64,000 bases of DNA, taken from contig NW_005179110.1 of NCBI RefSeq assembly GCF_000350225.1, positions 32,315-96,314 on the forward strand, read 5' to 3'. A program made the translations under genes and the position numbers. Positions 1 to 9,560 of the stretch are shown in pieces. A model generated the notes under the pieces. It made no database searches. It was given only the letters and a program-made list of their open reading frames with translations, and had not been told where the DNA came from. Every line of letters starts with the position of its first letter. Positions within the stretch are counted from its first letter, which is position 1. The DNA is from Chondrus crispus (Eukaryota; Rhodophyta; Florideophyceae; Gigartinales; Gigartinaceae).

Positions 1-192
1 TAACAAGACTGGGAAGGACACACCACCCTCCCCGCACCCCATCCTCCACCCAGACACCCCACCAGCCAACACATACTCCGGCTCCTCCGCCCCTTCCCTC
101 GGGTTGGTCCTCTTTCTACATCCTTCAACACCTTCCCCCACACAAGCTCACAATCCGGAAAACAAAAATCTCTCTCATGCGCTTTCCGCCCA
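1..192 (+). other. pyrimidine-rich leader upstream of the Smr gene
   Basis: This stretch is strongly C-rich on the + strand, with runs of CCACCC/CTCCCC type and almost no purine tracts. It ends directly before the ATG at 193. Similar C/T-rich leaders precede H2A, the ORANGE-like gene and the second RING-H2 gene, so it is probably promoter plus 5' UTR. No coding region is supported here. Confidence 0.4.
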
Positions 193-1641
193 ATGCACCC
201 GCATCACTACCCGTCGCACAACCCCGATCTTGACGCCGCTATGTCCCGTCTCGGCATGGGCTCCCGATGGAGTCCGGACCGCTCGCCGGCTTCTTCTTGG
301 CAAGCTCCATCCACTCTTTCCGCCTCATACAACGACTCGCCCACGGGCCACTCACCCCATCCGCCTGCAGACCTCTTTTCTGCTCGCCTATCGCCTTCGT
401 CGTCCTCCAGTCTCACCGACCGCGATATATCCCGACGCACTCTTGCGGCAAGCGGACTCGACGTGTCTGCTCCCGAGTTTATACCTTCCTTCGTCAAGGC
501 CCCGCCCCCGCCATCCCCACCGCTCCACTCACCCCCTCGCTATCACCGCGCTGCCTCTCCAACCGCATTCCCCCAGCTTCCGGCTTTGTCCCCCGCTCAC
601 TTCGAGCCGTCTATCCCGCGGTCCCCGCCTCTGTACGAGACCATACCCTCCCCGCAATCAAGCTTTTTCCATCCTGCTCATCCTCAACCCCACGTCATGC
701 CCCACATTCACCAGTACCACAACAACCAAAATTCCTACTTACACTCCCCGGATCAGGACCCCTACTTTCCAGCGTCGCCGCAGCATTCGGGCCGTCCGTC
801 TCACCTCGATGAAACTACCTACGTCTCTGCCGTACAGCATTTTGACGAGGAATTCCCGGCCCTGGCAAAGCACGAGACCAACTCTCGAAACTCTGCCACT
901 GCCAACGGCCGCTGGTCTACAGACCAAGACAAACCCAGTCACAATCACCAGCAGCCTGTTAAGGTCGTCCAAGCCATTTATCCAAAGGCTCTTGGCTGGA
1001 ACGCCATGCAGCGCGAACAAGAGCGCAAGAAGCTCGAAGCCGAGGCCACTCGTCGCTGGCAAGCAGAGCTGAACGAATACTTCCAGAACGCAGACCACGA
1101 GTACGACGATGTCTACGATGAGGAAATCCACGTTTCCGACGACATTGGCGCCCTCTGGGTTTCCACGGGCCAAAGTGTCGGCCATATGTACCAATCCATT
1201 CGTGCTAAGGCCGCGGAGGAAGCTCGTCTCAGGAACAAATACTTTGACAGGGCCGCAGCAGCTTTTAAAAAGAATGACGGCGCAACCGCAAAGCGCTTGG
1301 GCGCCCTGGGCCGCGAGGCCAACGAGAGAATGAAAGAGCTCCACAGGCAAGCCGCGCAGGCAATCTTTAAAGCGAGGAACCCACGTCATGTCCTAGACGT
1401 TGTCGATTTGCACGGCTTACACGTTTCTGAGGCCCTTGAGCGACTGCCGCTTGCCCTGGAGAAAGCACCTCCGGGAATACTCCGAATCGTCACCGGAACT
1501 GGACACCACACAAAGGGAACGGGGCGCGCCAGGCTCAGACCGGCTGTTAAAACCTGGCTCCAAGAAAATGGCTACTTCTTCGAGGAAGTCGTTGATGCCA
1601 ATGAGTTTGTTGGCAGCTTCAAAGTGGAGATAGTTAGATAA
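193..1641 (+). CDS. PAM2-DUF1771-Smr domain protein (CID5/6/7-like)
   Basis: This 482-residue protein has three recognisable parts. Residues about 88-100 read GLDVSAPEFIPSF, which fits the PAM2 motif that binds the MLLE domain of poly(A)-binding protein. A second short motif, EEFPALAK, lies near residue 218. A helical, charged DUF1771-like stretch covers about 335-400. The C-terminal Smr domain (about 403-482) has the DLHGLHVSEA signature and the G-T-G-H core (TGTGHHTKG). Proteins with PAM2, DUF1771 and Smr are known in plants as CTC-interacting-domain proteins and are thought to act on mRNA; Smr domains often have nuclease activity. The long Ser/Pro-rich N-terminus is low complexity. The start is the first ATG in frame, and a second ATG at 241 would keep all domains. 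The role in mRNA metabolism is inference from domains. Confidence 0.8.
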   Translation: MHPHHYPSHNPDLDAAMSRLGMGSRWSPDRSPASSWQAPSTLSASYNDSPTGHSPHPPADLFSARLSPSSSSSLTDRDISRRTLAASGLDVSAPEFIPSFVKAPPPPSPPLHSPPRYHRAASPTAFPQLPALSPAHFEPSIPRSPPLYETIPSPQSSFFHPAHPQPHVMPHIHQYHNNQNSYLHSPDQDPYFPASPQHSGRPSHLDETTYVSAVQHFDEEFPALAKHETNSRNSATANGRWSTDQDKPSHNHQQPVKVVQAIYPKALGWNAMQREQERKKLEAEATRRWQAELNEYFQNADHEYDDVYDEEIHVSDDIGALWVSTGQSVGHMYQSIRAKAAEEARLRNKYFDRAAAAFKKNDGATAKRLGALGREANERMKELHRQAAQAIFKARNPRHVLDVVDLHGLHVSEALERLPLALEKAPPGILRIVTGTGHHTKGTGRARLRPAVKTWLQENGYFFEEVVDANEFVGSFKVEIVR

Positions 1642-2336
1642 CCACCTCCCATCCCATTGTATAGAACCCACTTAATGGCTCCCTTCCTTGAAATTTGCTC
1701 ATGTAAATTAGATCAAACACACTCCACACCGGTATTGATACCACTTTCACTTCGTTGCACAACCTCTGTGCCATCAGTGTGCCACGATCTTCTTTTTGAT
1801 ATTTGCTTGTCATGCCTCGAGTTGTTTCCTGACCGTTGCTACCAGATACACAGCCACACAATATGGTCGTTCCAGTGATCTTGTTCTACTTCTCATGTCA
1901 GCAGTTTGTCTACCCCCTCGACCATGCTTGAAACGGAGGTATCGGCTTGTTTTGACGAAGCACTGGTCTTTGAAGATGGCCATGAGTGTCCGTTGTTGCA
2001 ACGACGACCGAGATGAGCTTCTGGAGCTTGTCCAGTACCCTTGGGTACAGTACATGCGTTTTTGCCTCGTGCCAATCATGTACAGCATTTCTCAAAAACC
2101 ATGAGAAAAAACTTTGCAGTGTACAGCACTGTACCCTGGGTACTGTACACGTACTACTGTATTGTACTGTACCATAGACGTCATATCAACCACCTGAGCA
2201 TAACAAATCCGCAAGAGGCGGAATGGGGCGCAACTTCCGCACACTGGCTACGTTCGACGTCATCCCCGTACAAAAGTCGAAACTCTGCTGACTCGAAGGC
2301 GAGAAAATAGCGACACACTCGGTTACGCTCTCCGTC
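1642..2336. other. intergenic with GTACTGTAC motif cluster
   Basis: No gene is supported in these 695 bases. They hold three exact copies of the nonamer GTACTGTAC or its complement (2045-2053, 2140-2148, 2164-2172). Between them is a run of related GTAC-containing sequence at about 2118-2175. The cluster lies 165-290 bp upstream of the IGPS-like start and is a candidate regulatory region. Confidence 0.45.
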
Positions 2337-3389
2337 ATGGAAACTGCCTTTCTCCACTGTGGAGTCACAGGGCTGCGAAAGACAAACTTTACAAAGGCAA
2401 CCGCCTTCACTCCACATAGGCACCACGTCAGGTCAAGAAATCTGCAAGTAAAGCGCAGACGGTACTCTCCTCCGTCCATGGTCTGGAAGCCACAAGGCCT
2501 TCTTCAAGAGGCTGTTGAAATCCAAAAGCTCCAGGTGGAACTCATGGAAGAGACACTAACTGAACGACCGGACCATCCCATTAACACTCGCCGAGCGTTT
2601 TACGCCCCGAAAACGGATCACCGCTTCTCCCAAGCGCTCAGAAGAAGGGATGGCACACTTTCCATCGTCGCTGCCGTGAAGAGGATGCAACCAATGCCAG
2701 TTGGAGAAAAACCAGAGGCTGTCGCAGAGCTAGAAGATCTTCCTCTGGACACAAGAGCGCTCGAGTGCAACGGCGCGGACGCAGCGCTCGTGTACACGGA
2801 TGCCATGCGCTATGGCATTGCGCTTACCGAGCTGCCGGGCATCGCAAAGGAGCTTAAGGGATCGACGACTGATTTTGGAATGCCGATAGCGCGCCACGAT
2901 CTCATCATCGACCCGGTGCAGATAGCCGAAGCCGGAGAGTGTGGTGCATGTGCCGTAACTATAGTGGCGGGCGCTGTACTCCCAGATCTGCTTGAATTGC
3001 TCAATGCGGCAACGGCAATGGGGATGGAGACCATCGTTGAATGCCACACAGAACTCGAGCTTGACCTGGCGATGGAATGTGGGGCGACGATTGTGTTTTT
3101 AACAAATTTCGATCGAACACGGAATCAGCTGGTGCCAGGGACGGCGGAAAAGCTAGTGCAAGACGTACCGCCATGGGTGCTCAAGCTTGGGGGCGGGGGG
3201 ATTGAGGATGCGCGCACTTGTTGGAATTACCTTGATGCTGGATTTAACGGAGTTGTTCTTGGGAGATGTCTCCTAAGGTCGAGGAGACCGTCCGGTTTCA
3301 TGTCGGAGATTCGATCGCAGAAACGCGTCACGGGTGATATTTTCTCTGGCGCATTCGGTAAGCCTTTCAGCGAGGAATTTGAAATGTAA
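2337..3389 (+). CDS. IGPS-like TIM-barrel protein with altered catalytic residues
   Basis: The 350-residue product aligns by eye over its whole barrel with indole-3-glycerol-phosphate synthase (TrpC), the ring-closing enzyme of tryptophan synthesis. The first ~48 residues are basic and Ser/Thr-rich and look like a plastid transit peptide. Key positions differ from the active enzyme. The usual AEVKKASPS segment is VAAVKRMQP (about 111-119), which keeps Lys115 but loses the Glu. The usual CKDF catalytic lysine segment is ARHDL, with His near 187. The SESG phosphate-loop segment is LGGGG. Glu235 (VECHT) and an Asn (TNFD, about 257) remain. Family members with this pattern may have another role, so I do not call it TrpC. 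The start is the first ATG; MVWKPQ at residue 48 is an alternative mature start. Confidence 0.75.
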   Translation: METAFLHCGVTGLRKTNFTKATAFTPHRHHVRSRNLQVKRRRYSPPSMVWKPQGLLQEAVEIQKLQVELMEETLTERPDHPINTRRAFYAPKTDHRFSQALRRRDGTLSIVAAVKRMQPMPVGEKPEAVAELEDLPLDTRALECNGADAALVYTDAMRYGIALTELPGIAKELKGSTTDFGMPIARHDLIIDPVQIAEAGECGACAVTIVAGAVLPDLLELLNAATAMGMETIVECHTELELDLAMECGATIVFLTNFDRTRNQLVPGTAEKLVQDVPPWVLKLGGGGIEDARTCWNYLDAGFNGVVLGRCLLRSRRPSGFMSEIRSQKRVTGDIFSGAFGKPFSEEFEM

Positions 3390-3894
3390 ACGCTGACTGG
3401 TGGTCTCTTCAAGATGCAGTTTGATCAGAGCCGCGTAGCCCTAAGCAGATTGTTGTGCTGCGGTAGCGAAACAAAAGCCCCATGTTGCTTGCACGAAACT
3501 CCGCTTTGGCTCAAGCTCGTCCCATCAGTGTGTTCTTGAATATGGGTACATAGTTGCAGGACGCCCATTTCCCCATGCCCAATTTATGGTAGAACAATGG
3601 GGGTGGATATCGGAGCAAACCGCAATGGGATCATGATCACAGGTGTCAACGATGTGAACATTCAAAGGCTGTACAGTAATCGTCCTTTTTTGAGATTGAT
3701 TTTTCCAAGCGAAATGGGCTCGACTCTATTCATATCGCTGAGCCATTCAAGAGTCTACGTCGCTGAACAGTAATCTGCGACATGAATCTCCTATCCGCTG
3801 AACCCTGCGTGCTCCTAAATGTCATGGCCTCTTAGCTTTACTCGGTTGTAGCACCGCACCACTAAAACACACGCTCCCCCCCCATTCCGACGTG
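3390..3894. other. intergenic, no feature recognised
   Basis: These 505 bases separate two genes on the same strand. I see no open frame with coding character and no repeat. A short C run (about 3876-3883) sits just before the next start codon. Confidence 0.4.
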
Positions 3895-5205
3895 ATGACA
3901 TTCAATTTTAGAAACGGTCGGAAGCGCGTCAAGATGCGCAGCACCTGTTTTCACCCTCCATCCGTCTTTCTGCAGCCGCGCTGTGATGCCGGCGGTTCAT
4001 CTGCAAAAGAGTCTTCCGAACCGGCTCGCCGTCCCCGCCCCCCAGCACACAGCCACGGACAGACTTCCGTCATTCTTATGCGGCATGGAATGACCAATTG
4101 GAACTACATCGGTCGTGTACAAGGTGGCCTGGACAAGTCTCGATTGAACACCACCGGCATTCTACAAGCTAGGGATGCAGGAAGGCTCCTGCGAAATGTC
4201 GCTGTCGACGCCATTTTCTGCTCGCCGCTGACCCGCGCGAAAGATACACTCCGACATGCAGTGCAATCTTCGGAAAACCACTTGCTCTGTATGAGAAAAC
4301 CAGAGCTCCTTGAATCTCTCAAGGAGATTCAAGTACCTTGGCAGGGTTTATCCAGAGTGGAAATTGGCAAGTCAATCTTCTCCAAGAGCTACGAGCAGTA
4401 CGCCAAGAATCCACCCCGTTTTTCATACAATGGCTTCAGTCCACTTCGGGATGTCGTGCGAAGAGCGGAGGACGTGTGGGAAACTGTGGGGAGGTCAAAC
4501 GGCAAGTGCCATTTACTCGTAGGGCATAATCAGGTGAACAAAGCCCTTATCTGTACCGCCTTGGGGTTGCCGACGGTCTTGTCGGCATGGCGGCAAGGAA
4601 ATTGTTGCTTCAACGTGATCATGTTTGAAGATGGAAGGCCTCAAAAGTTGCGCCTCTGCAATGGAGGAAATCCGAAATTGACTGAACGAGGACATCGTCT
4701 AACGAAGGCGAGACAGGGATGTGTACGCGTTGTTTTGCATCACAAACTAGGACGTTCCGAGAGTTTGACGGCTGAAGTGGGAGAATGGGAGGTGGCCCAT
4801 TTCTATGTAGTTGGTAGTTCTCATGCTGATTACCTCAGGGATGTACACAGGGATTTTTCGGAAGGAAAATACTCCGAACTAGCAGTTCCAAAAACGAAAG
4901 AGAGCATTTTCGAATTCGCACTGAGCTGTCTGGACGAATGGCGCCTACAGCATGAGGGGGAAGTTATTATTGTGTGTGTGGATGACGCGATTACAACACG
5001 AGCATTCTTCGCGGCGAGCATTGGGATGGGAGCTTCAGGCATGGATAGGCTAGTTTCCGATGCTGGTGGGGTCTCGATTTTCGACATTCGAGCTTCTGGT
5101 CCTGTTGGTACGTACACCACCTACGTCGAAAGTTACAACATTGGCGCAATGGGGCGTCGTGACTACCTGCTGGGCTATACGCGTTCCCTTCGGGAAGTGT
5201 GTTAA
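3895..5205 (+). CDS. two-domain histidine phosphatase, CA1P phosphatase-like
   Basis: The 436-residue protein carries a phosphoglycerate-mutase-type histidine phosphatase domain from about residue 58. The phosphate-accepting histidine lies in LMRHGMTNW (His64), followed by SPLTRAKDT and the second catalytic histidine in LLVGHNQVNKAL. A second, poorly conserved domain of the same fold seems to follow (about 275-430) without an RHG motif. This active-plus-degenerate layout resembles plant 2-carboxy-D-arabinitol-1-phosphatase, a plastid enzyme that removes a Rubisco inhibitor. The N-terminal ~55 residues are basic and Ser/Pro-rich, consistent with a transit peptide. The start is the ATG at 3895, directly after a GTG in frame. 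Substrate is inferred from architecture only; a generic sugar-phosphate phosphatase is the main alternative. Confidence 0.7.
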   Translation: MTFNFRNGRKRVKMRSTCFHPPSVFLQPRCDAGGSSAKESSEPARRPRPPAHSHGQTSVILMRHGMTNWNYIGRVQGGLDKSRLNTTGILQARDAGRLLRNVAVDAIFCSPLTRAKDTLRHAVQSSENHLLCMRKPELLESLKEIQVPWQGLSRVEIGKSIFSKSYEQYAKNPPRFSYNGFSPLRDVVRRAEDVWETVGRSNGKCHLLVGHNQVNKALICTALGLPTVLSAWRQGNCCFNVIMFEDGRPQKLRLCNGGNPKLTERGHRLTKARQGCVRVVLHHKLGRSESLTAEVGEWEVAHFYVVGSSHADYLRDVHRDFSEGKYSELAVPKTKESIFEFALSCLDEWRLQHEGEVIIVCVDDAITTRAFFAASIGMGASGMDRLVSDAGGVSIFDIRASGPVGTYTTYVESYNIGAMGRRDYLLGYTRSLREVC

Positions 5206-5275
5206 TGGCACAATGCAGAACACCGAGTGAGTTCATGCCGCGAATATGCCGGGGAGAAGTTTCGATATGTGTTGA

Positions 5276-6100
5276 TTAAAATGATATTTCGGGCCGTGGT
5301 GTTACTGCAGTCATTCCTAGATCGTTCCAGCGGCCCCTGTCCCACCATGAATATAGTGCATTGAAGACATCTGCGTAAACCTCTCTTGCGGCTGAAGACT
5401 CGGTTTGCATGTGCTTGTACCAGGCAGCTAACTTAGGTCTCCCGTCTGTTGGATGCCTTGCAAAAAACGTGGGTAACATGAAGTCATAAAATGGCCAATT
5501 GCCCCACAAACAACAGTCAGCAATTGAGAGTTGATCACCCACTGCATACGGTCCGTCAAGGCTCAACGTATGTTCAATGGCGTCGAACCCCTGGTCCATT
5601 TTCTTGACTCCCTCGGCTCTGTCTGCATCCGTTTTTTTGTACATGTACATGTGATGCGGTCCCACGTATACATCGAGCAAATTTGCTATTAGTCTCGCTT
5701 TTGCTCGTGCTTCCGGTGTCTTTGGAATAAAACAAGGATCTTGGTCGCTGAAGACCTCAGCGAGATACTCGCAAATCACGGAGCTTTCGTAAAGGAATAA
5801 CGGCCCCTTCGGCTCTTCAATGTAAGCAGCGGGCATTTTGCCAAGCGGGTTCATCTTGAGATAGTCTTCGCTTTTGATACCGCCCAGGTCTTTTGGTAGG
5901 CTAATTTGGACCTGGTCTTCGGTGAGCTTCTTACGGCGTATGAGATAGCGCACCCTCGCGCCGTAACATGATATTGGCATGGTATACAAAGTCACTTTCG
6001 GTCTCGCTGCCGCTTCAGCTGACATTTTGGTTCGAATTATTGCCAGATCTCGTCCAGCACGCAGCTTACTGGCAAGGAATGGCGCAACGAATGCAGACAT
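5276..6100 (-). CDS. glutathione S-transferase family protein
   Basis: The product (274 residues from the ATG at 6100; 249 from the ATG at 6025) shows a thioredoxin-like N-terminal GST domain. It begins TLYTMPISCYGARVR, with PLGKMPAAYIEE and the glutathione-binding ESSVICEYLAE segment. A helical C-terminal domain follows, with the N-capping box SIADC. The Ser-Cys pair in PISCYGAR is where the catalytic Ser or Cys of GSTs lies, so either thiol-transferase or transferase chemistry is possible. The frame stays open further upstream to 6358, but that part contains a poly-Lys/Gln stretch encoded by a T-rich tract and looks like leader sequence. MSAFVAPFLASKLRAG would give a short organellar presequence. 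It lies convergent with the CA1P-like gene, 70 bp away. Confidence 0.8.
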   Translation of the reverse strand: MSAFVAPFLASKLRAGRDLAIIRTKMSAEAAARPKVTLYTMPISCYGARVRYLIRRKKLTEDQVQISLPKDLGGIKSEDYLKMNPLGKMPAAYIEEPKGPLFLYESSVICEYLAEVFSDQDPCFIPKTPEARAKARLIANLLDVYVGPHHMYMYKKTDADRAEGVKKMDQGFDAIEHTLSLDGPYAVGDQLSIADCCLWGNWPFYDFMLPTFFARHPTDGRPKLAAWYKHMQTESSAAREVYADVFNALYSWWDRGRWNDLGMTAVTPRPEISF

Positions 6101-6958
6101 TGCCTGTCTCGGATGATGGGTAGGAAACTCTGTTGATCTGCTCGTGCTCGTAACCATCCAGAGAGCGCGCAGATCTCGTTGGATTAACCCCATTAAATCA
6201 GAAAGTGGCAGTAAAAAATTGCCCAGTCCTTTTGAGCTGCTGAAAGGTGAGCCTTTTCCATTCTTTTCGTTTTTTTTTTGTTCAGTTGCGCCTCTTGATG
6301 AAGCCGGCCTGTCTGCATCCAGTGTGCAGAGACCTCTTTCTTGAGTGATACGCCGCAATCTACCTTGTTTAGTCTTGCTTCAGCTAGCTAACAGCAGCGC
6401 ATCCTGAGGCGCGATTTAACAGCCAATATCGTCCCGTTCCACATCGTCGAGCGCATGCCCGGCCCTGGCAATTGTGTCTCGAGAAGCGTATATGCTGAGT
6501 TAGTTGTGAACATACCGCATACACTCAACCCTCCATCCATCTCACGCACGCCACCTTGCGCCTCTAACAAAGAAGGAGTTGATTTGAACCGAACTTCATA
6601 TGCTTGCAGCGAAGGAGCCAGGCTGAAGAGAACAACTCTGCCTCTTTCACCACATGATCTCATCGTGAAACACATTTTAGCCGCACTGCAGTATATATCG
6701 TGCTATGAAGCTCACTACAAGGCATAGATACATTATCAGAAATTGACTTGCCAGCATATCACCTTCAAGGAAGCACCCTACGGGCTCTTCCGACGGTGAC
6801 TGCGGACATTACAGACTATTACATATCAACATGGATACAAGAAACAAACTATCATCGCAACGACCCCACGACACGCCTCTCCACGATGACCAAGAAAGCA
6901 ATCCGATGCAAACTCACCTGCCATGGCCTTATCACACACATGCGAAGTAGCAGAGATA
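6101..6958. other. intergenic, poly-T tract, no gene seen
   Basis: These 858 bases lie between two minus-strand genes. A T-rich run at about 6266-6282 sits in the presumed leader of the GST gene. The rest contains only short, low-quality frames. I see no RNA gene or repeat. Confidence 0.4.
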
Positions 6959-8194
6959 TTACTGTCCATCCCAGCCGACCAAAGATTCCGGCAATGGAAG
7001 GTCGACCTCAGTTAGCCGCACCGGTCGACTCTCCTGGTATGACTTCTTGGCGGCGAGCGCGATGACCACAGGCGCACGTCCGTCAAGACCTGTACATGGA
7101 ACGGGCTTGTCGTTCAACACAGAGTCACAGAACTCATTGAGCTCGACGATAAAAGAATCAGTGTATCGATCCATGAAGAAATTCAAAGGCAGATCGCGCT
7201 TCACAGCAGATGAATTGGAGATGACAGCTGAGTTTTGGTAATTGTTGTTGATGTGGATGGAACCACCTGACCCAAGCACCTCGCAACGCTGATCATAGCC
7301 GTACACGGCCTGGCGAGAGTTGTCGATCGAGCCGATGACACCGTTTGAAAAACGGAGGGTGACGATGCTGGTGTCGACATCACCGTACTGCTTAATGGCG
7401 GGATCGAGGTTGACAGCACCCAAGACGTAGACCTCCTCGACCTCAGAGCCGATAAGGAAGCGCGACATGTCCATATCATGGATAGCACAGTCCATCCAGA
7501 TGCCACCAGAGTTCTTGACATACTCAAGCGGAGGGGGTGCAGGGTCACGGCTGATGATGTGCAAGATCTGAGGGGAGCCAATTTCACCCGCAATGATGGC
7601 ATCGCGAACCCTGCGATAGTTCTGATCAAACCTGCGGTTGAAGCCAACTTGAAGCTTGACACCTGCCTTTCTGACCTCAACGAGAGCCTTGTCGATGACT
7701 TCGAGATTGGTATCAATAGGCTTCTCGCAGAAGATATGCTTACCGGCACGTGCTGCAGCAATGATCTGGTCGGTGTGCTGATTCGAAGCAGAACAGATGC
7801 AGACGGCGTCCACGGCGGGGTTTTCGATGAGCGTATGATAATCGTAGTACGGTTCACAGCCATGAGCCAATGAGCAGCGCTCGGCCAGCTTGCGGGAGCC
7901 CGAGGAGACGCCGACAAGGTTGGCGTTGCGGAGACGGAAGGTGATGTTGTCGGCGTGGACCTGGCCAATGCGACCAGCTCCGATGATGCCGATGTTGAGA
8001 CGACGTTCGGTTTCGTCCGGTATGACAGCCTTCAAGCTCTCCTTGGGGACCTCCTGGACGGACATGCGGGCTGTGCGCGGGACGGACGGGGAGGCGGCGG
8101 GTATTGAGCGGAGGCCATTGGTGTGGCGGTGAACAGTAGGCTTGAGCCAGGGGGAGGAGACGGCGGACGGAAGGACGAATGCCGCGGAAACCAT
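6959..8194 (-). CDS. Gfo/Idh/MocA oxidoreductase, inositol 2-dehydrogenase-like
   Basis: The 411-residue protein has a Rossmann NAD(P)-binding fold beginning NIGIIGAGRIGQVHADN (about 67). It also has the family EKP signature (FCEKPID) and the catalytic-domain segment GGIWMDCAIHDMDMSRFL, whose His and Asp residues fit the active site. It most resembles myo-inositol 2-dehydrogenase (IolG), which oxidises myo-inositol to scyllo-inosose, but members of this family act on many sugars. The first ~45 residues are Ser/Pro/Arg-rich, starting MVSAAFVLPSAVSSPW, and suggest a plastid presequence; MSVQEVPK at residue 44 may start the mature chain. The start is the only ATG near the open-frame limit. It is divergent from the ORANGE-like gene with a 686-bp shared upstream region. 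Confidence 0.8.
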   Translation of the reverse strand: MVSAAFVLPSAVSSPWLKPTVHRHTNGLRSIPAASPSVPRTARMSVQEVPKESLKAVIPDETERRLNIGIIGAGRIGQVHADNITFRLRNANLVGVSSGSRKLAERCSLAHGCEPYYDYHTLIENPAVDAVCICSASNQHTDQIIAAARAGKHIFCEKPIDTNLEVIDKALVEVRKAGVKLQVGFNRRFDQNYRRVRDAIIAGEIGSPQILHIISRDPAPPPLEYVKNSGGIWMDCAIHDMDMSRFLIGSEVEEVYVLGAVNLDPAIKQYGDVDTSIVTLRFSNGVIGSIDNSRQAVYGYDQRCEVLGSGGSIHINNNYQNSAVISNSSAVKRDLPLNFFMDRYTDSFIVELNEFCDSVLNDKPVPCTGLDGRAPVVIALAAKKSYQESRPVRLTEVDLPLPESLVGWDGQ

Positions 8195-8880
8195 GGTGAG
8201 GGAGTGGTCAGGGTGAGGGAGCGGTGAGGGAGTGGTCAGAAGAAACTGGATAGGGTGAAGGTGAGGGGAGAGGGCTACTAATTTACTTGGATAACCTATG
8301 GAAAGGGTGAGTGTCAGGGTTGAATGACGTCCGTTAAAAGGGAGAAAAGTGTAATAAGGGCCTGAGCGAAGTAGAAGAAGGGTTGAAACGGATTGGGAAT
8401 GAGAGAGACGTGAGTTAACACAGCAGAGTTCGGCTCCAAGTGACGGTTCACCCAGTTGGCAGCTTGGAGTGTTCCACTTGGCCCTTCTTCATTTACTGTT
8501 ACTATACTTCGAGTATTTCGGGCTCTCGGAGGGTACACTTGTTGACATTTCTGTGGGTAAAGCCCCTGCGATGCGGACGGACGCCGGCCCTGAGCCCTTT
8601 GATCTCCGCATCCGCCACCTCGTGGCTCACAGAGCTCGCCGTCCTTCACAAATGAAAACTACATCTCAGACCGTATGACGTCACCACTCTGCTCTCCCCA
8701 ACGTCCTTGCAGCCGCCTCTCGCACCGCCTTGCGCACTGCTTGTCCACAGTCCGCCACCACACCTTCCCCCCACTTGTTGCCGACACATCCGCCTTCAGT
8801 CGTCCCCTGTCCCCTGCGCGACCCCTCTGCCTTTACCCAGAGCTAGCACTCCATTTTCGCACTCCATTTCGTGTCGCAAC
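8195..8880. other. divergent promoter region; short direct repeat
   Basis: This region separates the inositol-dehydrogenase-like gene (minus) from the ORANGE-like gene (plus). A 17-bp unit, GGTGAGGGAGTGGTCAG, occurs at 8195-8211 and again at 8223-8239, just upstream of the minus-strand start. The last ~180 bases before 8881 are C/T-rich on the + strand. Confidence 0.4.
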
Positions 8881-9519
8881 ATGGCGTCCCACCCAGCATT
8901 TGCAGCTCCACTGCGTCCGCTTCCTACCAAGATTCGTTGTCCCTCACGTATCTGCCCAAATGTCCCCCACATGGTGCTGGACCCCGCCAACGTAGGCACT
9001 GGCTACGCCTTTCTCAACGGTTTGAAAGGCGTCGTCATCGGTCCGACCATCAACGAAATTACTGCCGCCATAGCTGGCGGTACTGTCGGCGTCATGGGCA
9101 CCATCATCACCCTCGAGGTCCGTCGCCAGCAAGTCAAGGAGCGAAAGCAATGCCCCTATTGCAGGGGCAATGGCAAACTACCCTGCGCCACGTGCTATAC
9201 CGTCGGCGCTGTCCCGTGCGGAGACGCTCTCAGTGCCCAAACAGGCTGCGCCGTGTGCAACGAGCGAGGTTTTCTAGAGTGCAACCACGTGAGTTTCATG
9301 CAGTCACATATATACAACTTCATTGGGAAACGCTTCTTCATACGCTAACATGTCGTTTTTCACGTTTTCGATATGGACTGTGCTTTTTCTTTTCCACAGT
9401 GCCAAGGGGACGGCCGCTTGATACCATGGGTGTATGAGCGCGCCATCAGCGCACAGTACGAGGACTATACCTATACTGCCATTGATGACTACTACCAGGA
9501 CGGTCCTCCTTATGTGTAA
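8881..9519 (+). CDS. OR: ORANGE-family DnaJ-type zinc-finger protein, one intron
   Basis: Exon 1 is 8881-9288 and exon 2 is 9400-9519. The 111-bp intron starts GTGAGT, ends TTTCCACAG and splices in phase 0, giving 175 residues. Splicing completes a fourth Cys motif. The protein holds CPYCRGNG, CATCYTVG, CAVCNERG and CNHCQGDG, the DnaJ-type cysteine-rich repeat. The segment EVRRQQVKERKQCPYC matches the region before the zinc finger in plant ORANGE (OR) proteins, which stabilise phytoene synthase and act in plastid carotenoid formation. A Gly/Ala/Ile-rich stretch (about 55-80) could be the membrane segment, but I see only one such helix where plant OR has two. The start is the ATG at 8881; the frame upstream lacks ATG. 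Confidence 0.75.
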
Positions 9520-9560
9520 TCTCCAACAACGTGCCGCGCCCTGTTAACTTACTGTCATAA

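Noticed and set aside
104-1072. 322-codon frame overlapping the Smr gene
   Set aside because: It is a composition shadow of the Smr gene: Arg/Pro/Thr-rich, no domain, and no ATG at its start.
6101-6358. N-terminal extension of the GST frame
   Set aside because: The 86 codons include a Lys/Gln run from a T-rich tract and no conserved sequence; the ATG at 6100 is a better start.
7201-7968. 255-codon minus-strand frame inside the oxidoreductase gene
   Set aside because: Ser/Arg-rich shadow frame of a well-supported gene.
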